NCBI GenBank assembly: GCA_945876515.1
Contig: CAMCPF010000026.1
Location: 1 to 14,055 of the forward strand
DNA: 14,055 nucleotides
Source: Candidatus Kuenenia stuttgartensis
Lineage (GTDB): Bacteria; Planctomycetota; Planctomycetia; Pirellulales; UBA1268
Reading direction: 5' to 3'
Positions 5,285 through 12,549 of this stretch are shown one piece after another (the stretch's first letter is position 1; the number at the start of each line of letters is the position of its first letter). Under the pieces are notes generated by a model, which saw only the letters and a list, made by a program, of their open reading frames with translations, did not search any database and was not told where the DNA came from. Both the position numbers and the translations under genes were made by a program.

Positions 5285-6361
5285 ATGGTTCGCCCGTCGC
5301 TCAACGTCCTCTGCCTGTTGCTCGTCACCTGCGCCGCGATCGCTCCCGGATCCGTGCGCGGCGAGTGGATCTACGCCATCAGCAAGTCTGGCAACAGGCT
5401 CGTCCGGTTCGACTCTGCAAACGCCGTCGATCTCGGGAACATCGAACTGACCACGCCGGTGACGACGCTCGTCTCGGGCCTGGAACAGCCCTCGGGCTTG
5501 GCGCTCGGCCCGGACGGCCGGCTGTATATCGCCGAGTGGGGTGACGGCGGTGCCATCGCCCCGCGGATCTCTCGCTATGACATCGGCACCAACCAGTGGG
5601 CGCCCCTGGTTTCGCTCAACCCATCCACCCAGGCCCAGCCCTCGGCGATCGCCTTCCGCCCCACCGGGCTCGGCGGCGAGATGCTCGTCGGCCGCGTCGG
5701 GACGCTCGGCGGCAGCGGTGAAGGGGGCATCGTGCAGATCAGCGGCTGGAACACCGGCTCGCCCACCGTCTCCGCCTCGGCCTACAACACCGGGATCACG
5801 CTCAACGGGAGTTCCGGCCTGGCGGTCGCCGCCGATGGAACCACCTACGTCAGCAACTCGCAGTACGTGAACCTCGGCGGCAGTCCGGTCTTCATCGGTA
5901 ACGTCGTGTCATTGAATTCGAGCGGTGTCTACCAGCAGCAGGTCGCGGCCGAGAATTATTTCGGCGACGGCCTGTTCGGTCCGGCGGGGCTTGTCCTCGA
6001 CGGATCGTCCCTGTTCATCGGCAGCGTCACCAACAGCAAGGTGTTCCGCACGAATCTGACCACGACCACAACGGCCGAATTCGGTTCGCTCGGCGCCGAG
6101 ACCTACTATGAGGTCGGCCCGATCGCCAAGCTGTCCAATGGCTCGGTGCTGGCGGGGAGTGTTTCCGGATCCGGGGTGATCTCGATCCTGGACTCCAACG
6201 GCGTCCTGTCGACGCTCGGCTATGCAAACCCCGGGTTTGGCCAACTCGGCGGCGTTGTGATTGCGCCGGTGCCGGAGCCTGCGAGCATCGTGCTCGCGGC
6301 GGCGGGGCTCGGGGGTCTGGGCTGGGCGATCCGACGGCGGCGGCGTGGTCGGGCGTCATGA
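5285..6361 (+). CDS. PEP-CTERM exported protein with beta-propeller-like repeats
   Basis: A 358-aa protein exported by the Sec route and probably sorted at its C-terminus. A signal peptide covers 1-26 (MVRPSLNVLCLLLVTCAAIA onward). The C-terminal sorting signal is textbook: VPEP (329-332), a hydrophobic helix (334-349) and RRRRRGR. In Gram-negative bacteria such tails are handled by the exosortase/PEP-CTERM system. Between them, repeats such as QPSGLALGPDGRLYIAE (68-84), GSSGLAVAADGTTYVSN (175-191) and GPAGLVLDGSSLFIGS (232-247) resemble NHL/SMP-30-like propeller blades. No catalytic residues can be assigned. The start at 5285 puts the signal peptide at the N-terminus, with AGGAG 12 nt upstream; a longer frame from 5126 is unlikely. 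The stop overlaps the next start as ATGA, so the pair is likely co-translated. Confidence 0.87.
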   Translation: MVRPSLNVLCLLLVTCAAIAPGSVRGEWIYAISKSGNRLVRFDSANAVDLGNIELTTPVTTLVSGLEQPSGLALGPDGRLYIAEWGDGGAIAPRISRYDIGTNQWAPLVSLNPSTQAQPSAIAFRPTGLGGEMLVGRVGTLGGSGEGGIVQISGWNTGSPTVSASAYNTGITLNGSSGLAVAADGTTYVSNSQYVNLGGSPVFIGNVVSLNSSGVYQQQVAAENYFGDGLFGPAGLVLDGSSLFIGSVTNSKVFRTNLTTTTTAEFGSLGAETYYEVGPIAKLSNGSVLAGSVSGSGVISILDSNGVLSTLGYANPGFGQLGGVVIAPVPEPASIVLAAAGLGGLGWAIRRRRRGRAS

Positions 6362-7374
6362 GCCGGCGTGGGGTCACGCTCGTCGAGATTCTCGTGGTGG
6401 TCGGGCTGATCGCAGTCCTGGCGGGGCTCCTGCTGCCGTCACTGCAGGCGGCCCGGGAGTCGGTCCGCCGGACGAGCTGCGGCAACAACCTTCGGCAGTT
6501 GGGGCTCGCGCTGGTGGCCTACGAGTCGGCCACGGGACGGTATCCGGCCGGAGCTGAATCACGGGAGTGGAGCGGCAACCGCCGGTTTCCCCACCAGTTC
6601 TTTCGCTGGTCGGCATTGGCGCACCTCGCCCCGTACTTCGAGGAGGGAAAGCTGTTCGCGGACCTCGACCTGACGGTGCCGCTGTTCACGGGGTTCGGGT
6701 CGAACGCGATCTCAAATCAGAACCGGGAGGCTGTCGCGCGATCGGTGCCGCTCTTCCTCTGCCCCAGCGACAGGGGGCGGCCGGTCTCCCCCGTCTTCGG
6801 TCCCACGAACTACGCCGTCTGCACCGGCAGCGGTGGCGCAGGGGGCACACCCTTCGAGACCGACGGGCTGTTCTTCATCAACTCCGAGACGCGGGGCCGG
6901 ACCGTGTCCGACGGGCTCTCGAAAACCGTGGCGTTTTCGGAGAGCACGCTGGGCGAGGGGCCGACCGCCTCGGCCGACCCCGCGGCGGCCAACCCCGCCA
7001 CAGCCTACGCCTTCATCTTCTTCACGCCGCTGACGGCCGAGCGGTGTGGCAACGCCCGCAACTGGAACTTCACCGACCTACGGGGTTTCTCCTGGGCTAA
7101 CGGTGAGTATCGCACCACCCTCTACAACCACCAGCGTCTGCCCAACGACGCCTCGATCGACTGCATCGCCGCCCTGATGACGACGCCCGACCTCGCCAAG
7201 CTCTATGCCGGCTACGGCTGGCGGGCGGCCCGCAGCCGACACCCCGGTGGCGTCAGCGTGACGTTCGCGGACGCGGCCGTGCGGTTCATCGACGACGCGG
7301 TCGATCCGGCCGTGTGGAAGGCCGCGGCCACGCGGGCCGGCGGCGAGGCCATGCCCCGCCCGGGCGGCCAGTAG
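6358..7374 (+). CDS. DUF1559 pseudopilin-like protein (prepilin N-terminal methylation signal)
   Basis: A 338-aa member of the DUF1559 family that is greatly expanded in planctomycetes. It begins with a type IV prepilin signal, RRG-VTLVEILVVVGLIAVLAGLLLPS (3-28), with Glu10 five residues after the cleavage site as in type IV pilins. The family continuation QAARESVRRTSCGNNLRQLGLAL follows. The C-terminus carries the HPGGVSVTFADAAVRFI region (295-311) typical of the family, here with DA where H-X9-DG members have DG, and ends in WKAAATRAGGE. It is presumably inserted in the inner membrane and processed by a prepilin peptidase; the family's exact role is not established. Its ATG overlaps the PEP-CTERM stop. 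It converges on the pseudouridine synthase gene with a 27-nt gap and no clear terminator. Confidence 0.92.
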   Translation: MSRRGVTLVEILVVVGLIAVLAGLLLPSLQAARESVRRTSCGNNLRQLGLALVAYESATGRYPAGAESREWSGNRRFPHQFFRWSALAHLAPYFEEGKLFADLDLTVPLFTGFGSNAISNQNREAVARSVPLFLCPSDRGRPVSPVFGPTNYAVCTGSGGAGGTPFETDGLFFINSETRGRTVSDGLSKTVAFSESTLGEGPTASADPAAANPATAYAFIFFTPLTAERCGNARNWNFTDLRGFSWANGEYRTTLYNHQRLPNDASIDCIAALMTTPDLAKLYAGYGWRAARSRHPGGVSVTFADAAVRFIDDAVDPAVWKAAATRAGGEAMPRPGGQ

Positions 7375-7401
7375 CGGTCGGGCCGACGCGCGCCGCGGAC
7401 G

Positions 7402-8385
7402 TCACGCGAACCGCTTCCGCAGGGCCGCGAGCACCTGCCGGATGTCGGCCGGCAGCGGGCTCTCGAACCGCAGTTCGTCGCCGCTCTCCGGGTGCACGAA
7501 GCCGAGTTCCGCGGCATGGAGCATCACCCGCGGCGCCTTCGATTCGTCCTTGGCGATACCGCGGCGGGTTGGGAAATACACCCGCTCGCCACACACGGGA
7601 TGGCCGCTCTCCGACATGTGAATCCGGATCTGGTGGGTGCGGCCCGTCTCGAGGTGGCACTCGACGAGCGTGTAGGCGTCGCCGAAGTGCTCGACCGGTG
7701 CCACGTGGGTCACCGCCAGCTTGCCCTCCTCGTCGTCATCGCCTGAGCCACGGCGGCCGTCGCCACGGTCGCGGATGAGGTGCGAGCGGATCGTGCCGCC
7801 CCGAGCGCGGCCCACCACCAGCGCGAGGTAGCGGCGGTGGGTCGTGTGGAGGCGAAACTGCTCGGCCAGGATCCGGGCGGCCGGCACGGTGCGGGCGAAG
7901 GCCACCAGGCCGCTCGTCTCCCGGTCGATCCGGTGGACGGCCCGCACTGGCGCGAGCCGCCGCTTCTTCGTGCCGCCGCGGGCCAGGAGTTGCCGCTGAA
8001 TCGCCTCGGGCACCAGCTCCTCGAGCGTAGGCTGCATCTGCCGCCGCCGCGCCGGCCACGACCGCTCCTCGTGATGCCGAGTGGTGGTCACGCCCGGCGG
8101 CTTGTCCACGACGACCACTTCGTCGTCGAGGTGCACGATCCGCACGTCGCCGGCCCCCGGGAGCCGCGGGGCCGACGCCTCGAGGAGCTTGACGACCTCC
8201 CCCTCCTTCAGTCGGCGGGCCGGGTCGGTGCAGATGTTGCCGTGGATCAGCACGTGGCGGCTGCGCACGAGCTTTTGCACCCGCGACCAACTGGCCCCGC
8301 CCAGCTGGGCCCGCAGGAACGCGGCCAGGGTGGCGCCCCGGTCGGCGGCGGTGACGTGGTGGACGGTTCCTGGCTGGGGCTTCAT
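7402..8385 (-). CDS. RluA-family 23S rRNA/tRNA pseudouridine synthase
   Basis: Isomerises uridine to pseudouridine in rRNA or tRNA. The 327-aa product has an N-terminal S4-like RNA-binding domain (about 16-72, with SRVQKLVRSRHVLIHG) and the catalytic domain from about 82. The family motif HRIDRETSGL (151-160) supplies the catalytic Asp154; LETGRTHQIRIHM (245-257) and GHPVCGERVY (261-270) are the next conserved blocks. The region 205-221, where homologues often have an RDP-like loop, is replaced by a Gly/Asp/Glu-rich insert. The exact target (RluD-, RluC- or RluA-type) cannot be set from sequence alone. The ATG at 8385 has no visible Shine-Dalgarno. The gene diverges from purA across 99 bases. 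Confidence 0.92.
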   Translation of the reverse strand: MKPQPGTVHHVTAADRGATLAAFLRAQLGGASWSRVQKLVRSRHVLIHGNICTDPARRLKEGEVVKLLEASAPRLPGAGDVRIVHLDDEVVVVDKPPGVTTTRHHEERSWPARRRQMQPTLEELVPEAIQRQLLARGGTKKRRLAPVRAVHRIDRETSGLVAFARTVPAARILAEQFRLHTTHRRYLALVVGRARGGTIRSHLIRDRGDGRRGSGDDDEEGKLAVTHVAPVEHFGDAYTLVECHLETGRTHQIRIHMSESGHPVCGERVYFPTRRGIAKDESKAPRVMLHAAELGFVHPESGDELRFESPLPADIRQVLAALRKRFA

Positions 8386-8394
8386 GCGGCGTGC

Positions 8395-8422
8395 TTGACC
8401 GGTTTTTCCGCGGTTTTACACT
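8395..8422 (+). promoter_or_regulatory. Strong sigma-70-like promoter for purA
   Basis: TTGACC (8395-8400) and TACACT (8417-8422) are separated by 16 bp. This is the best promoter match in the window. Initiation near 8429 would give a leader of about 56 nt before the GTG start. It lies just upstream of the divergent pseudouridine synthase start (8385). Confidence 0.6.
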
Positions 8423-8469
8423 CTGAGGGGAGGTCACGCAGAAGAAACCTCCGCGGTTCTCGCTCGTCT

Positions 8470-8475
8470 GGAGGT
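8470..8475 (+). promoter_or_regulatory. Shine-Dalgarno deciding the purA GTG start
   Basis: GGAGGT lies 9 nt upstream of GTG 8485. The open frame extends far upstream through the divergent gene, so this site and the conserved N-terminus together define the real start. Confidence 0.75.
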
Positions 8476-8484
8476 CGTTTCGTC

Positions 8485-9837
8485 GTGCCCGGCACCTGTG
8501 TCATCGGTCTGCAGTGGGGTGATGAGGCCAAGGGCAAGCTCGTCGACATCCTCACCGGCGAGCACGATGTGGTCGTCCGCTACGCCGGCGGTGCGAATGC
8601 CGGCCACACGGTCGTCTCCGGCGGCCAGACCTGGAAGCTTTCGCTGATCCCCAGCGGCATCCTCCGCGACGGCGTGCAGTGCGTGGTCACGGGCGGGGTC
8701 GTGCTCGACCCGGCCAGCGCCATTCGCGAGATCGAGATGCTCGAGTCGCGGGGCGTGTCGGTGGCCGGCAAGCTTCAGATCAGCGACCGGGCTCACGTCG
8801 TCTTCCCCTGGCACATCGCCGAAGACAAGCTGCTCGACGGCAGCCTCTCGGGGGGCGGCGCGATCGGCACGACCGGCCGCGGGATCGGCCCCTGTTACCG
8901 CGACAAGGTGGGCCGGGCGCTCGCCATCCGGCTCGGCGACCTCTATCGCGACGACCTGCGACTCCGGATCGAGCACGTCGCCGCCTTCAAGAACAGGCTG
9001 TTGGCGGCCGGAGCCCCGGGCAGCGAGCAGCCCGTCACGCTCGACGCCGGGGTGATCCACGAACAATACCTCGCCTACGCCGAGCGACTGCGGCCCTTCG
9101 TCAGCGACACGACCGCCTACCTGCTCGACGCCGTCGAGGGCGGCGGCCGCCTGCTCTTCGAGGGCGCGCAAGGGGCGTTGCTCGACATCGACCATGGCAC
9201 CTTCCCCTACGTCACCAGCAGCAACTCCTCGGGCGTGGGCGTGGCCAGCGGCTCGGGCGTGCCGGGGCGATGGGTTGAACGGGTGATCGGCGTGGTCAAG
9301 GCCTACTCGACCCGCGTCGGCGGCGGCCCCTTGCCCACCGAGCAGGACAACGCGGTCGGCCTGCACCTGCGGGAGCGCGGCCGCGAGTACGGCACGGTCA
9401 CGGGACGGCCGCGGCGGTGCGGCTGGTTCGACGCGGTCGCGGCCCGCTACACGGCGCGGCTTTCCGGCGTGGACGAGCTCGCGGTGATGCTGCTCGACGT
9501 GCTCGGCGGCCTCGACGAGCTCAAGATCTGCTCGGCCTACGAGATCGACGGCCGTCGCGTCACCCAGTTCCCCAGCCAGATTGCCGACCTCGAGCGGGCG
9601 GTACCGATCTACGAGACGCTCCCGGGCTGGAGCGGCGAACTGGCCGACGTCCGCCGCGAGGCCGACCTGCCGGCCGAAGCCCGCGGCTACCTCGGGGCGA
9701 TCGCCGACCTGGTCGGTCGCCCCGTCTCGATCGTGTCGGTCGGCCCCGACCGCGAGCAGACGATTCTCCGCGCCCGCCCGACCTCCCGCCGACCGCCATG
9801 GCAAGCATCCCAACCGAGCCCCGTGGCGGGAGCCTGA
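8485..9837 (+). CDS. purA: Adenylosuccinate synthetase
   Basis: Joins IMP and aspartate using GTP to form adenylosuccinate, the first committed step to AMP, in the cytoplasm. The 450-aa product starts at GTG with the family opening PGTCVIGLQWGDEAKGK, including catalytic Asp13 and the P-loop. GGANAGHTV follows with catalytic His41, then SGGGAIGTTGRGIGPCYRDK, LLFEGAQGALLDIDHGTFPYVTSSN, and VGPDREQTIL near residue 428, where E. coli PurA (432 aa) also ends. Residues 429-450 form an unusual Arg/Pro/Ser-rich tail that exists because the frame runs 40 nt into uppS. The upstream part of the open frame (7780-8484) is antisense to the pseudouridine synthase and not part of the protein. A clear promoter and Shine-Dalgarno precede it. 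Confidence 0.96.
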   Translation: MPGTCVIGLQWGDEAKGKLVDILTGEHDVVVRYAGGANAGHTVVSGGQTWKLSLIPSGILRDGVQCVVTGGVVLDPASAIREIEMLESRGVSVAGKLQISDRAHVVFPWHIAEDKLLDGSLSGGGAIGTTGRGIGPCYRDKVGRALAIRLGDLYRDDLRLRIEHVAAFKNRLLAAGAPGSEQPVTLDAGVIHEQYLAYAERLRPFVSDTTAYLLDAVEGGGRLLFEGAQGALLDIDHGTFPYVTSSNSSGVGVASGSGVPGRWVERVIGVVKAYSTRVGGGPLPTEQDNAVGLHLRERGREYGTVTGRPRRCGWFDAVAARYTARLSGVDELAVMLLDVLGGLDELKICSAYEIDGRRVTQFPSQIADLERAVPIYETLPGWSGELADVRREADLPAEARGYLGAIADLVGRPVSIVSVGPDREQTILRARPTSRRPPWQASQPSPVAGA

Positions 9838-10592
9838 CGGCCCCTCCCGAACCTCGCCCCGCGCCGGAGGCCGGCGTGGTCCGCGCGTCGCTGCCCCGCC
9901 ACGTCGCCATCATCATGGACGGCAACGGCCGCTGGGCCCAGAAGCAGGGGCTGCCCCGCGTCGAGGGCCACCGGCAGGGCGTCACGAGCGTGCGGCGGAT
10001 CACCGAGCACGCCGCCCGGCTGGGGGTCGAGCAGCTCACGCTCTATTGCCTGTCGAGCGAGAACTGGCGACGTCCGGCGGCGGAACTCACGTTCCTGATG
10101 CAGCTTCTGGGCCACTACATGATCGAGGAGCGGGAACTCCTGATGCGGCAGCGGATCCGCCTGTCGATCATCGGCAGCCGCGAGGGACTCCCCGCCGACA
10201 CGCTCGCCGACGTCGATCGCACCGTCGAGCTCTGCGCGGACAACGACGGGATGCGGCTCTGTCTGGCGATCAACTACGGCTCCCGCGGGGAGATCGTGGC
10301 GGCGGCGCGATCACTGGCGCGCGACGCTGCCGCGGGCCGCCTCGACCCCGACGCGATCGAAGAGGCCGCCTTCGCTGACCGGCTCACCACGGCCGGGATG
10401 CCCGACCCCGACCTCCTGATTCGCACGGCCGGCGAGATGCGGGTCAGCAACTTCCTGCTCTGGCAGATCAGCTACGCAGAGCTGTGGGTGACGCCGGTCG
10501 CCTGGCCCGAGTTCGCCGAGGTGCACTTCGACGAGGCGCTGGCCGACTTCGCCAGGCGTGATCGACGGTTCGGGGGGATCGGCCCGTCGTGA
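9798..10592 (+). CDS. uppS: Undecaprenyl (isoprenyl) diphosphate synthase
   Basis: A cis-prenyltransferase that adds isopentenyl units to farnesyl diphosphate to make the C55 carrier for envelope polysaccharides. From ATG 9798 it has 264 aa. Motifs: HVAIIMDGNGRWA (35-47) with catalytic Asp41, GHRQGV, LTLYCLSSENWRRP, LAINYGSRGEI, and the C-terminal block DPDLLIRTAGEMRVSNFLLWQISYAEL in which Arg residues bind IPP. The first 26 residues are Pro/Ala-rich and atypical. A GTG at 9876 with GGAGG (9866-9870) five bases upstream gives a 238-aa protein that starts right before the fold and lies past the purA stop, so it is a serious alternative start. The stop overlaps the cdsA start as GTGA, which favours coupled translation of the two envelope enzymes. 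Confidence 0.94.
   Translation: MASIPTEPRGGSLTAPPEPRPAPEAGVVRASLPRHVAIIMDGNGRWAQKQGLPRVEGHRQGVTSVRRITEHAARLGVEQLTLYCLSSENWRRPAAELTFLMQLLGHYMIEERELLMRQRIRLSIIGSREGLPADTLADVDRTVELCADNDGMRLCLAINYGSRGEIVAAARSLARDAAAGRLDPDAIEEAAFADRLTTAGMPDPDLLIRTAGEMRVSNFLLWQISYAELWVTPVAWPEFAEVHFDEALADFARRDRRFGGIGPS
9866..9870 (+). promoter_or_regulatory. Internal Shine-Dalgarno for an alternative uppS start
   Basis: GGAGG lies 5 nt before GTG 9876, in the uppS frame and downstream of the purA stop codon. ATG 9798 has no comparable site. It may mark the true uppS start. Confidence 0.45.
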
Positions 10593-11515
10593 CCTCCGCC
10601 ACTGGTTCCTCGTCGCGCCTGGGGACGCTCGTCTCGCGGGCCATCGTCACCGTGACCGCCGCCGGCGGGTTCGCCGGGCTGTGCTGGGCCGACGCCACCG
10701 GCCTGTTCGCGGCGGCGCCGGCCTGGTGGCTCGTGCCGGCGGCCACGCTGCTGGCGTACGGCGCCGCCGCGGAAGCGGCCAGGATGGCGGCCGACCGGGG
10801 GTACGGGTGCGACGGCAGGTTGGTGCCGGTGGCCGCGGCCGCCGTGCCGCTGGCGGCCGTGGCCGCCGCGCAGGCTCCTTCCGCCGCCGGCAATGGGCCG
10901 GCTGCAATCATCGGGTGGGCCGCGGTGGCGGCCTGGGCGGCGATCGCGGCCGCGTGCGTCGCCGAGATCGCCCGCTATCGTCCCGGCGGCAAGAGCCTGG
11001 CCCGGTTGGCGGTCGTAGCGCTAGCGGCGCTGGCGATCGGGCTCCCGCTGGCCTTCATGGTGGGGCTGCGACTCGTGCCGGCCGCCGCGGCGGGGAACGG
11101 CTTGGCAGCGCTCGTGCCGTTGGTGAGCATGGTGGCGGTGGTGAAGGGGGGTGACATCGCCGCCTATGTCGTCGGCTCGCTCGTCGGCAGCCGCAAACTG
11201 GCGCCCGTCGTGAGCCCGGGGAAGACGTGGGAAGGCGCCGCTGCGTCGCTGGCGGCCTCGCTGGCCGTGGCCTGGCTGATCCTCGAGCGGTCGGGCTGGA
11301 GTGAAGGCGGGCAGCCCTGGGGCGGGTGGGCCGTGTACGGCCTCGCGGTCGGCGTCGCCGGCATGCTGGGAGACCTTTCGGAGTCGCTCGTGAAGCGGGA
11401 GCTTGCGGCCAAGGATTCGGGCCACTCGCTCGGCGGCCTGGGAGGCTTTTTGGACCTGATCGACGCCACACTCATGGCGGCGCCCGTGGCGTGGCTGCTG
11501 TGGGTGCTGGGCTGA
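10589..11515 (+). CDS. cdsA: Phosphatidate cytidylyltransferase (CDP-diacylglycerol synthase), variant signature
   Basis: Makes CDP-diacylglycerol from phosphatidate and CTP in the inner membrane. The 308-aa product is very Ala/Leu/Val-rich with about eight membrane segments. Family features: a GDIAAYVVGSLVGSRKLAP segment (188-206), SPGKTWEG (209-216) and the C-terminal signature region SESLVKRELAAKDSGHSLGG-LGGFLDLID (264-292). In that last block the consensus P-G-H-G-G-x-x-D-R-x-D reads L-G-G-L-G-G-F-L-D-L-I-D, so the usual His and Arg are both Leu while KRxxxxKD and both Asp are kept. I think this is a lineage variant rather than a broken gene. The GTG start overlaps the uppS stop, fitting the common uppS-cdsA pairing; dxr and rseP, which often follow, are absent here. 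Confidence 0.88.
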   Translation: MTSATGSSSRLGTLVSRAIVTVTAAGGFAGLCWADATGLFAAAPAWWLVPAATLLAYGAAAEAARMAADRGYGCDGRLVPVAAAAVPLAAVAAAQAPSAAGNGPAAIIGWAAVAAWAAIAAACVAEIARYRPGGKSLARLAVVALAALAIGLPLAFMVGLRLVPAAAAGNGLAALVPLVSMVAVVKGGDIAAYVVGSLVGSRKLAPVVSPGKTWEGAAASLAASLAVAWLILERSGWSEGGQPWGGWAVYGLAVGVAGMLGDLSESLVKRELAAKDSGHSLGGLGGFLDLIDATLMAAPVAWLLWVLG

Positions 11516-11527
11516 TCGCCCGGCAGG

Positions 11528-11551
11528 CCGCCTTGAGGTATAGTAAGGCGG
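11528..11551 (+). promoter_or_regulatory. Inverted repeat enclosing a -10 box upstream of phoH
   Basis: CCGCCTT (11528-11534) and AAGGCGG (11545-11551) are perfect inverted repeats separated by 10 nt. The TATAGT at 11539-11544 looks like a -10 box and lies inside, against the right arm. No convincing -35 box is found. It may be an operator over a phoH promoter or a terminator-like stem for cdsA. Confidence 0.4.
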
Positions 11552-11610
11552 TGGCGGATGGTTTCCATTCCCCCGAGACCGCCGGCTGAAGCAAGCTGCG
11601 GCGGGTTTCG

Positions 11611-12543
11611 ATGCCTCGCTCCACGATCGCGGTCGTCGATACCAAGCGCTTGAGCGCCATCTTCGGACCGCGCGACAGCCACCTGCGTCGGATCCGCGAG
11701 GCGCTCGGTGTCGGGATCGCGGCCCGCGGAGACGCGATCCACATCGACGGCGAGGAGCACTCGGTGCTCCGCGCTACCGAGGTCTTCGAGGAGCTCGACC
11801 GGCTCGCCCGCGAGCATGGCGGCGTCGAGCGCGACGAGGTAGACCGGCTGCTGCGGATCGCCACGGGCGAGGAGTTCGCGGTGCATCGGCCGGAACCGAT
11901 CGAGGTGCACCGGCCCGGCGGCCAACTCGTGGCCAAGTCGCCAGGCCAGGCCGCTTACGTGCAGGCGATCCGACAGCACGACGTCGTGCTCTGCACCGGC
12001 CCGGCCGGCAGCGGCAAGACCTTCCTCGCCGTCGCGATGGCCGTCGCGTCGCTGCGGGCCGAACAGGTCAAGAAGATCGTGCTCGTCCGGCCGGCGGTCG
12101 AGGCGGGAGAGAGCCTCGGCTACCTGCCGGGCGACCTCCAAGCCAAGATCAACCCGTACTTGCGGCCCTTGATGGACGCGCTGCGGGAGATGATGGATTA
12201 CGACCAACTCAAGCGGCTGACCGAGCAGGACGTCGTGGAGATGATCCCGCTGGCCTACATGCGCGGCCGCACGCTCAACCACGCCTTCATCATCCTGGAC
12301 GAGGCCCAGAACACGACCATCGCCCAGATGAAGATGTTCCTCACGCGGCTGGGCATCGGCTCGAAGATGGTGATCTCGGGCGACACGACGCAGATCGATC
12401 TGCCTCCGGATCGGCAGAGCGGCCTCGTCGATGCGGTCCGGCGGCTCCGGGACCTGCCCGGCTGCGGGCAAGTGACCCTGGGCGGGGCCGACATCGTCCG
12501 CCACTCCCTGGTGCAGCGGATCGTCGAGGCCTACGACCGGTAG
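11611..12543 (+). CDS. phoH: PhoH-family ATPase
   Basis: A cytoplasmic P-loop ATPase of the PhoH (YbeZ) family, which is linked to RNA metabolism and commonly sits beside ybeY. The 310-aa length is normal. A short N-terminal domain (1-95, KH-like in position: IFGPRDSHLRRIREALGVGI) leads into the ATPase. Walker A is GPAGSGKT (130-137). The conserved VRPAVEAGESLGYLPGDLQAKI (159-180), Walker B with DEAQN (AFIILDEAQN, 225-234) and SGDTTQIDLP (256-265) follow. All key residues appear intact. ATG 11611 has no clear Shine-Dalgarno. The 95-bp gap from cdsA carries an inverted repeat around a -10-like TATAGT, so phoH may have its own promoter. The next gene starts 6 nt after its stop, so phoH and the 7TM-HD gene are very likely one transcript. 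Confidence 0.96.
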   Translation: MPRSTIAVVDTKRLSAIFGPRDSHLRRIREALGVGIAARGDAIHIDGEEHSVLRATEVFEELDRLAREHGGVERDEVDRLLRIATGEEFAVHRPEPIEVHRPGGQLVAKSPGQAAYVQAIRQHDVVLCTGPAGSGKTFLAVAMAVASLRAEQVKKIVLVRPAVEAGESLGYLPGDLQAKINPYLRPLMDALREMMDYDQLKRLTEQDVVEMIPLAYMRGRTLNHAFIILDEAQNTTIAQMKMFLTRLGIGSKMVISGDTTQIDLPPDRQSGLVDAVRRLRDLPGCGQVTLGGADIVRHSLVQRIVEAYDR

Positions 12544-12549
12544 CCCGCC

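Noticed and set aside
7780..8484. N-terminal extension of the purA frame
   Set aside because: It lies antisense to the pseudouridine synthase gene; the conserved PurA opening starts at GTG 8485 with a Shine-Dalgarno.
8423..8484. Riboswitch or PurR-like operator in the purA leader
   Set aside because: CCGCGG occurs twice (8408-8413, 8451-8456) but forms no convincing aptamer or longer palindrome; the leader is too short for a purine riboswitch plus expression platform.
8434..9813. A 459-aa minus-strand frame opposite purA
   Set aside because: purA has all catalytic motifs; the antisense frame is low-complexity and lacks a start signal.
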